From DATLLN01 sp963809205 (lineage in GTDB: Bacteria; Actinomycetota; Thermoleophilia; Gaiellales; JAICJC01), in contig CAWEIS010000025.1 of NCBI GenBank assembly GCA_963809205.1, positions 248,001-312,000 on the forward strand: a stretch of DNA of 64,000 nucleotides. Direction: 5' to 3'. Below are positions 59,761 to 64,000 of this stretch, piece by piece. Every line of letters begins with the position of its first letter. Within the stretch, counting starts at the first letter, position 1. The notes under the pieces were generated by a model. The model searched no databases. It saw only the letters and a list, made by a program, of their open reading frames with translations, and was not told where the DNA came from. The position numbers and the translations under genes are program-made.

Positions 59761-61433
59761 CGATGGTGATCACCGGCGTCCCAGCCGCCCCGGGCCGGGC
59801 GGTGGGCCGGTCGTGGACGCGGCTCCCGGTCGATGCCGAGCACCGTAACGGCGGTGCGGGCGGCGATCAGGCGGCCCGCGCCAGGCTGCTGCTGGCCGCG
59901 GTGGCCGATGACTTCAACGGGCTGGCCGACCGGCTCCGCGAGGAGCAGCGGACAGCCGAGGCCGAGATCGTCGAGACAGGCGCTCTGATCGCCGGCGACC
60001 CGGAGCTCGAGGCGGCCGCCGTGGCGCGCGCCGAGGGCGGCATGTCTGCTGAGCAGGCGATCGCGGACGCGGCCGCCGAGATGGCGCTCGAGCTGGAGTC
60101 GCTGGAGCAGGAGCTGATGCGTGAGCGCGCGGCAGACGTGCGGTCGGTGGCGAGGCGCGCGCGCGAGCTGGCGGCCCCCGGCGGCGAGCGGTGCGGCGAG
60201 CCCAACGGCCCGTGCGTGCTGCTCACCGACGAGCTCGGCCCCGCTGATGTCGTCCGGCTCGACCCGGCGATGGTGCTCGGCATCGCGCTCTCCAGCGGGG
60301 GTGCGACGTCGCATGCGGCGATCGTCGCCCGGTCGCTCGGCATCCCCCTGGTGGTCGGTGCCGGAGGGACGCTGCTCGCGGTCGTGGACGGCAGCAGCGT
60401 GATCGTCGACGGCGACAGCGGACAGGTGGTGATCGATCCGGACGATGCTGACGCCGACGGCGTCCGTCAGGCGATGGAGGCCGCGCGGACGGCGCGCCGC
60501 CGGTCGGCCGCCGACCGTGAGCCCGCGGTGACGTCGGACGGCCGGCGCATCGTGGTGTTGTGCAACGCGGCGACCGAGGCCGAGGTCGTGGCCGGCCTGG
60601 AGAGCGGCGCCGAGGGCGTTGGCCTGCTGCGCACTGAGCTGCCGTTTCTCGAAGCCGGGGCGTGGCCCACCCGTGCCGAGCACTTGGCGGCGCTCCGGCC
60701 TCTGCTCGATCATCTGCACGGCCGCCAGGTCACGGTGCGGGTGCTCGACTTCGGCGGGGACAAGACGCCACCGTTCCTGCGTGACGCGGGCAGCGCGGGG
60801 TCGGCACTCGGCCCGCGCGGCGTGCGGCTGCTGCTGGACGCACCCGAGGCGCTGGCCGCGCAGCTGTCGGCGCTGCTCGAGGCCGCCCGCGGGTGTCAGC
60901 TTTCTGTGATGGTGCCGATGGTCGCCCGCGCCGACGATCTGCGCCTCGTCCGTGACGCGCTGCGCGGCGCCGCCGGGCTCGCGCCCGTGCCGCCGCTCGG
61001 CGCGATGGTCGAGGTGCCCGCCGCCGCGCTGTGTGCGGACGAGTTGGTCGACGAGTCGGACTTCTTCTCGATCGGCACCAACGATCTGGTTCAGTACACG
61101 CTTGCCGCCGACCGTGAGGACCCGCGGCTGGCTGACCTGGCCGTCGCGCACCATCCCGCGGTGCTGCGCCTGGTCAAGCGCACCGTCGAGGCCGCGCATG
61201 CGCGGGGCCGTCGGGTGACGGTGTGCGGCGAGGCGGCCGGCGACCCGATCGCGTTCCCGCTGCTGGTGGGGCTGGGCGTGGACGGCCTCTCGGTCGGCGC
61301 CAGCCGGGTTGCGGACATCCGCCGCCGGGTGCGCGGGCTGGATGCGACGCGAGCCGTCGCGGTCGCGGCCGAGGCGCTGGAATCACGCTCGGCGGGTGCG
61401 GTTGCCGCGCTGGTTGCGCCGCTCTCGCGGTGA
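59757..61433 (+). CDS. ptsI: Phosphoenolpyruvate-protein phosphotransferase (enzyme I)
   Basis: A 558-residue enzyme I starting phosphate flow from PEP. The phosphorylated His is in SSGGATSHAAIVARSLGIPL; the PEP-binding barrel has GVGLLRTELPFLE, VRVLDFGGDKTPPFL, FFSIGTNDLVQYTLAADRED and the catalytic Cys in VTVCGEAAGDP. Full length. Its location between dhaL and the converging ptsH-dhaM pair suggests that it serves the dihydroxyacetone pathway, though it could also feed other PTS proteins. ATG 59757 overlaps the dhaL stop. Confidence 0.93.
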   Translation: MTMVITGVPAAPGRAVGRSWTRLPVDAEHRNGGAGGDQAARARLLLAAVADDFNGLADRLREEQRTAEAEIVETGALIAGDPELEAAAVARAEGGMSAEQAIADAAAEMALELESLEQELMRERAADVRSVARRARELAAPGGERCGEPNGPCVLLTDELGPADVVRLDPAMVLGIALSSGGATSHAAIVARSLGIPLVVGAGGTLLAVVDGSSVIVDGDSGQVVIDPDDADADGVRQAMEAARTARRRSAADREPAVTSDGRRIVVLCNAATEAEVVAGLESGAEGVGLLRTELPFLEAGAWPTRAEHLAALRPLLDHLHGRQVTVRVLDFGGDKTPPFLRDAGSAGSALGPRGVRLLLDAPEALAAQLSALLEAARGCQLSVMVPMVARADDLRLVRDALRGAAGLAPVPPLGAMVEVPAAALCADELVDESDFFSIGTNDLVQYTLAADREDPRLADLAVAHHPAVLRLVKRTVEAAHARGRRVTVCGEAAGDPIAFPLLVGLGVDGLSVGASRVADIRRRVRGLDATRAVAVAAEALESRSAGAVAALVAPLSR

Positions 61434-61443
61434 GCCGAACGGC

Positions 61444-61728
61444 TCAGGCGTCCCGGAGCGAGCTGATCACACTGGCCAGGTGCGCGACGGCCGCTTCCGC
61501 GCCCTCGCCCTCGCCGCGAACGGTCACGATTGCCCCGGGCTCGGCGCCCAGCGCCATCACCCGCAGCACCGACTTGGCGTCCGCCTTGCGATCGCCGAAT
61601 ACGAGTGTCAGCTGCGCCGAAAACTGCATCGCCTCGCGCGCGACGACGCCGGCCGGCCGCGCGTGCAGCGCCACGTCGTCGGGCAGCGTCGCTGTGGTCT
61701 CGGCTGCAGGCTCAGAGCTTGCCGACAT
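61444..61728 (-). CDS. ptsH: Phosphocarrier protein HPr
   Basis: A 94-residue HPr. The phosphoacceptor His is in DDVALHARPAGVVAREA and the Ser46-type site in ADAKSVLRVMALG, so regulation by an HPr kinase cannot be excluded. The C-terminus, IVTVRGEGEGAEAAVAHLAS, is typical. The start ATG 61728 lies inside the end of dhaM (17-bp overlap). It converges with ptsI with a 10-bp gap. It would carry phosphate from enzyme I to DhaM. Confidence 0.92.
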   Translation of the reverse strand: MSASSEPAAETTATLPDDVALHARPAGVVAREAMQFSAQLTLVFGDRKADAKSVLRVMALGAEPGAIVTVRGEGEGAEAAVAHLASVISSLRDA

Positions 61729-62116
61729 CACGCGCCTCCTCAGCCGCCGCGACCACGGCCTCGAGCGGGGCGCCGCCCGAGGCTGCCACCGCTGCGGCGA
61801 CCGCGCCCTCAACGAGCGGTGCGTCGGCCATCTCGGCGCGCACGCCGTCGGCATCCGCCAGAGCACCCTTGACGGACAGCACCGCGCTGCCCATGTCCAT
61901 CAGCACGATCGCCCCGACGCCGGCGCCGGCCTCGGCGATTGCGGCGGCGATCCGGTCGCCGTCCGTACCCAGCGAGCCGTCCGGCCCTCCTCCCGCGGCG
62001 AAGATCGGCACGTCGTCGCCGGCGAACTGACGGAGCAGGTCCCGGAGCCCCTCTGCGATCGCATCGCTATGCGACACGAGGACGATTCCGACATACTCTC
62101 GATCGTCGACTGACAC
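61712..62116 (-). CDS. dhaM: PEP-dependent dihydroxyacetone kinase, phosphoryl donor DhaM
   Basis: A 134-residue EIIA-Man-type domain. The phosphorylated His is in GIVLVSHSDAIAEGLRDLL, followed by AAGGGPDGSLGTDGDRIAAA, which is the DhaM signature that distinguishes it from mannose EIIA, and IVLMDMGSAVLSVKGAL. It is a single-domain DhaM, unlike fused EIIA-HPr-EI forms. GTG 62116 is the start. It is divergent from iclR, and the 53-bp gap holds the shared operator. Confidence 0.92.
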   Translation of the reverse strand: MSVDDREYVGIVLVSHSDAIAEGLRDLLRQFAGDDVPIFAAGGGPDGSLGTDGDRIAAAIAEAGAGVGAIVLMDMGSAVLSVKGALADADGVRAEMADAPLVEGAVAAAVAASGGAPLEAVVAAAEEARDVGKL

Positions 62117-62122
62117 CGCACT

Positions 62123-62149
62123 ATTCTACATTGTCGAACACCATTCGGC
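62123..62149. promoter_or_regulatory. Candidate IclR operator between dhaM and iclR
   Basis: The block starts ATTCTACATTGTCGAACA and ends ATTCGGC. It matches the reverse complement of the glpF operator at 57177-57203 at 20 of 27 positions. It lies 20 bp before the iclR ATG and 6 bp before the divergent dhaM GTG, so one bound regulator could control both. Confidence 0.6.
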
Positions 62150-62169
62150 AATGACGACCACGGAGAACC

Positions 62170-62934
62170 ATGATCCAGTCCGTCGAACGGGCGGCCAACA
62201 TCCTCAAGGCCCTGGGCGGCGGCTCACGCAGGCTGGGCGTCAGCGAGCTCTCCGACCAGCTCGGGCTGGCCAAGGGCACCGTCCATGGACTGCTGCGCAC
62301 GCTCGAGGCGCACGGGCTGGTCGAGCAGGATCCGGAGACGGACAAGTACCAGCTGGGTGCCACGCTGCTGCGTCTGGGCAACAGCTATCTGGACACCAGC
62401 GAGCTGCGGTCGCGGGCGCTGCGATGGTCGGAGCGGCTGGCCGAGAACACGGGCGAATCGGTGCGCGTCGGGGTGCCGCACGGTCTTGGCGTGCTCGTCG
62501 TCCACCACGTCTTTCGTCCCGACAACAGCCTGCAGATCCTGGAGGTCGGAGCAGTGCTGCCGCTCCACGCCAGCGCGTCGGGTAAGGCGCTGCTGGCGTT
62601 CGACCACGACCTGGAGACGGAGGTGCTGGCCGGCGACCTGCCCAGGCTGACCGGCCGCACGGTCACCGGCAAGGCAGCGCTCCGCACGCAGCTCGCGAAG
62701 GTGCGCGAACGCGGGTACGCGCTGGAGCGCGAGGAGGCGGTGATCGGTGACGCCGGGGTGGCCGCGCCGATCTTCGACAGGCGGGGCGACGCGGTCGGGA
62801 CGATCGGCCTCAGCGGGCCGGTCGAGCGGCTTGGTCAACGCACCAGGCAGACGGCGATGGCCGGCGCCGTCACCGATGCCGCGCGCGGCGTCTCTCGCGA
62901 GCTCGGCGCGTCCTCCTGGCCCGCGCCCCGATGA
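62170..62934 (+). CDS. IclR family transcriptional regulator
   Basis: A 254-residue regulator: N-terminal winged helix (SVERAANILKALGGGSRRLG, VSELSDQLGLAKGTVHGLLR, LEAHGLVEQDPETDKYQLG) and C-terminal effector domain (VLPLHASASGKALLAFDHDL, ERGYALEREEAVIGDAGVAA, PIFDRRGDAVGTIGLSGP). Its place beside the dihydroxyacetone genes and the duplicated operator suggest that it controls glpF-dhaKL-ptsI, dhaM-ptsH and itself. The effector is unknown; dihydroxyacetone, glycerol or PEP are candidates. ATG 62170 has GGAGAA upstream. Confidence 0.9.
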   Translation: MIQSVERAANILKALGGGSRRLGVSELSDQLGLAKGTVHGLLRTLEAHGLVEQDPETDKYQLGATLLRLGNSYLDTSELRSRALRWSERLAENTGESVRVGVPHGLGVLVVHHVFRPDNSLQILEVGAVLPLHASASGKALLAFDHDLETEVLAGDLPRLTGRTVTGKAALRTQLAKVRERGYALEREEAVIGDAGVAAPIFDRRGDAVGTIGLSGPVERLGQRTRQTAMAGAVTDAARGVSRELGASSWPAPR

Positions 62935-62966
62935 CGGCCTGGCACCCGGGCAAGTAGCATCCGGGC

Positions 62967-63800
62967 GTGAGCGACACCGACGTCGCGGACCGAATTCGCG
63001 CCCACCTGGACGAACTGTCGCCGAACGATCGGCGGATCGCCCGACAGCTCCTCGACCACTACGCGCAGGCGCCGTTCGAGACGGCCGAGTCCTTGGCCAC
63101 CAAGGTCGGCGTCAGCAAGGCGGCGGTCGTCCGGTTCGCCGTGCGGGTCGGATTCCCCGGCTTCTCCGAGCTGCACGAGGCGCTGCGCGAGGAGGCGGTC
63201 GCGCGGCTGTCCGGCCCGGCGGCCGTGGACGGCGGCGGCGACGTGATCGACGCGGTGGCGGAGCGGGCGCGCACCGACCTGGCCGCTATGCGCGCCGGCG
63301 TCGACCGCCGGGCGTTCGACGAGGCCGTGGGAATGCTGACGAAGGGCAGCGGCAAGATCGGGATCTTCGGCCACCGCAAGTCCGCGGCCCTGGCCGAGTA
63401 TGCGTACTACCTGCTCAACCCGCTGCTGCCGAACGCGTGGCCGATCGCGGCGGGCGAGCCGGGCATCGCCGACCAGCTGATCGACCTCGAGCCCCGCGAC
63501 CGGCTGATCGCCTTCACCTTCCGCCGGTATGCCAAGGTGACGGCCGAGGTGGTGCGGTCGTTCCACGAGGCGGGCGGATTGACGCTGCTCGTCACCGACG
63601 ACCTGATGGCTCCGGCCTCGTCGCAGGCGACCCACGTGCTGGTGTGCGCCCCGGCCGCCGCCGGGGAGTTCGACACGGCGGCGCCGGGCATCGTGCTGGT
63701 GGAGGCGCTGGCCGCCGCGATCGCCTCGCGGGTGCGCGGCCGCCGCGGCCGCAGGCTCGACCTGGCGGAGCAGCTGTGGAAGCAGTTCGGCACCTACTGA
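62967..63800 (+). CDS. MurR/RpiR family transcriptional regulator
   Basis: A 277-residue regulator: N-terminal HTH_6 domain (LSPNDRRIARQLLDHYAQAP, SLATKVGVSKAAVVRFAVRV, GFPGFSELHEALREE) and a C-terminal SIS sugar-phosphate-binding domain (GIFGHRKSAALAEYAYYLLN, AFTFRRYAKVTAEVVRSFHE, LTLLVTDDLMAP). It may sense a phosphorylated sugar or triose. GTG 62967 lies 6 nt behind TAGCAT with an ATGACG-like -35, so the mRNA is leaderless and distinct from iclR. Confidence 0.9.
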   Translation: MSDTDVADRIRAHLDELSPNDRRIARQLLDHYAQAPFETAESLATKVGVSKAAVVRFAVRVGFPGFSELHEALREEAVARLSGPAAVDGGGDVIDAVAERARTDLAAMRAGVDRRAFDEAVGMLTKGSGKIGIFGHRKSAALAEYAYYLLNPLLPNAWPIAAGEPGIADQLIDLEPRDRLIAFTFRRYAKVTAEVVRSFHEAGGLTLLVTDDLMAPASSQATHVLVCAPAAAGEFDTAAPGIVLVEALAAAIASRVRGRRGRRLDLAEQLWKQFGTY

Positions 63801-64000
63801 GCGCCCGGCTGCTCTCGGGCATCGTGGTGGCCGCCGCCGCGCTCGCCGTGCTCGTCCTCGCCGCGCCGCCCGGGCCGGCCTCGGTGGTGGCGATCGGCGA
63901 GCCGTCGACGTACACCGCGCCGTCGTCTCGCGACGACCGCGACCGCGCGTTCCCGGCCTGCCCGGCGCCGTCGGACGTCCCGGCCGCCACTGTCACCCTG
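63797..64000 (+). CDS. Secreted protein, 3' partial, probable CTG start
   Basis: The visible 68 codons begin SARLLSGIVVAAAALAVLVL and continue through AAPPGPASVVAIGEPSTYT: a short basic start, a long hydrophobic core and a polar exported part with a Cys (FPACPAP). Only CTG 63797 supplies the basic residues of a proper signal peptide; it overlaps the rpiR stop as CTGA. A GTG at 63824 is possible but would start inside the hydrophobic core. No family could be recognised before the window ends. Confidence 0.5.
   Translation, partial: MSARLLSGIVVAAAALAVLVLAAPPGPASVVAIGEPSTYTAPSSRDDRDRAFPACPAPSDVPAATVTL

Overview
The window is one contiguous stretch of very GC-rich chromosome, read mostly as protein-coding genes packed head to tail with ATGA or GTGA overlaps. 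The gene order points to a deep-branching actinobacterium, most plausibly Thermoleophilia-like: tilS-hpt-ftsH, then folP-folB-folK, then a DUF2469 protein and coaX, then greA-lysS and clpC. That is the same order as in the Mycobacterium tuberculosis mesJ/hpt/ftsH/fol/coaX/lysS/clpC1 region, but with blocks of accessory genes inserted between the core genes and without folE. No rRNA, tRNA, CRISPR array, integrase or transposase was seen.

Layout. 1-5.1 kb: 3' end of a frameshifted hydantoinase B gene, a truncated copy of the 5' end of clpS, a frameshifted proS on the minus strand with a possible leader peptide, intact clpS, ctaG and a frameshifted nitrilase-family gene. 5.2-11.3 kb (minus): quinone reductase, alpha/beta hydrolase, acyl-CoA dehydrogenase and two paralogous GAF-GGDEF diguanylate cyclases. 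11.3-16.8 kb: lipoprotein, thioesterase, lipid kinase, nucleoside phosphorylase, methyltransferase, hydrolase and a zinc-ribbon protein. 16.7-20.3 kb: tilS-hpt-ftsH. 20.4-26 kb: phosphodiester glycosidase, a cupin gene bracketed by inverted hairpin elements, and a two-gene MttB-like plus trimethylamine-dehydrogenase-like operon. 26-32.1 kb: CPBP protease, folP, folB, response regulator, folK, ICMT, GST, DUF2469 and coaX. 32.3-36.9 kb: hpaB-ridA-DUF1028-copper amine oxidase operon. 37-50.7 kb: lipoprotein, CGNR regulator, ABC exporter, cupins, PhyH, PadR with an APC permease, YihY, cytochrome c, PAS-GGDEF and dus. 50.9-57 kb: greA, lysS, a flavin-binding protein, a plastocyanin-like relic and clpC. 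57.2-64 kb: a dihydroxyacetone module (aquaglyceroporin, DhaK, DhaL, enzyme I; opposite strand HPr and DhaM; IclR and RpiR regulators), then the start of a secreted protein.

How it works together. The last module looks complete for PEP-dependent phosphorylation of dihydroxyacetone: phosphate would pass from EI to HPr to DhaM to DhaL-ADP, with DhaK binding the substrate. A near-identical operator lies at the glpF promoter and in front of iclR, suggesting that IclR controls both. The MttB/TMADH pair and the amine oxidase/RidA/HpaB group suggest use of methylated and aromatic amines. Three GGDEF proteins with intact I-sites indicate c-di-GMP signalling.

Three unusual layers run through the window. 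First, many start codons sit 5-9 nt behind a TANNNT -10 hexamer, implying leaderless mRNAs; in four cases the hexamer begins with the stop codon of the upstream gene. Second, there are two families of short palindromes: a 29-31 bp hairpin with core GGGGTCAGACCCC and compensating arms that often contains the flanking stop codons, and 12-bp-period arrays of GTGCCNGGCAC-type units. Third, ten single-base frameshifts interrupt six otherwise conserved genes, which is either sequencing error or decay.
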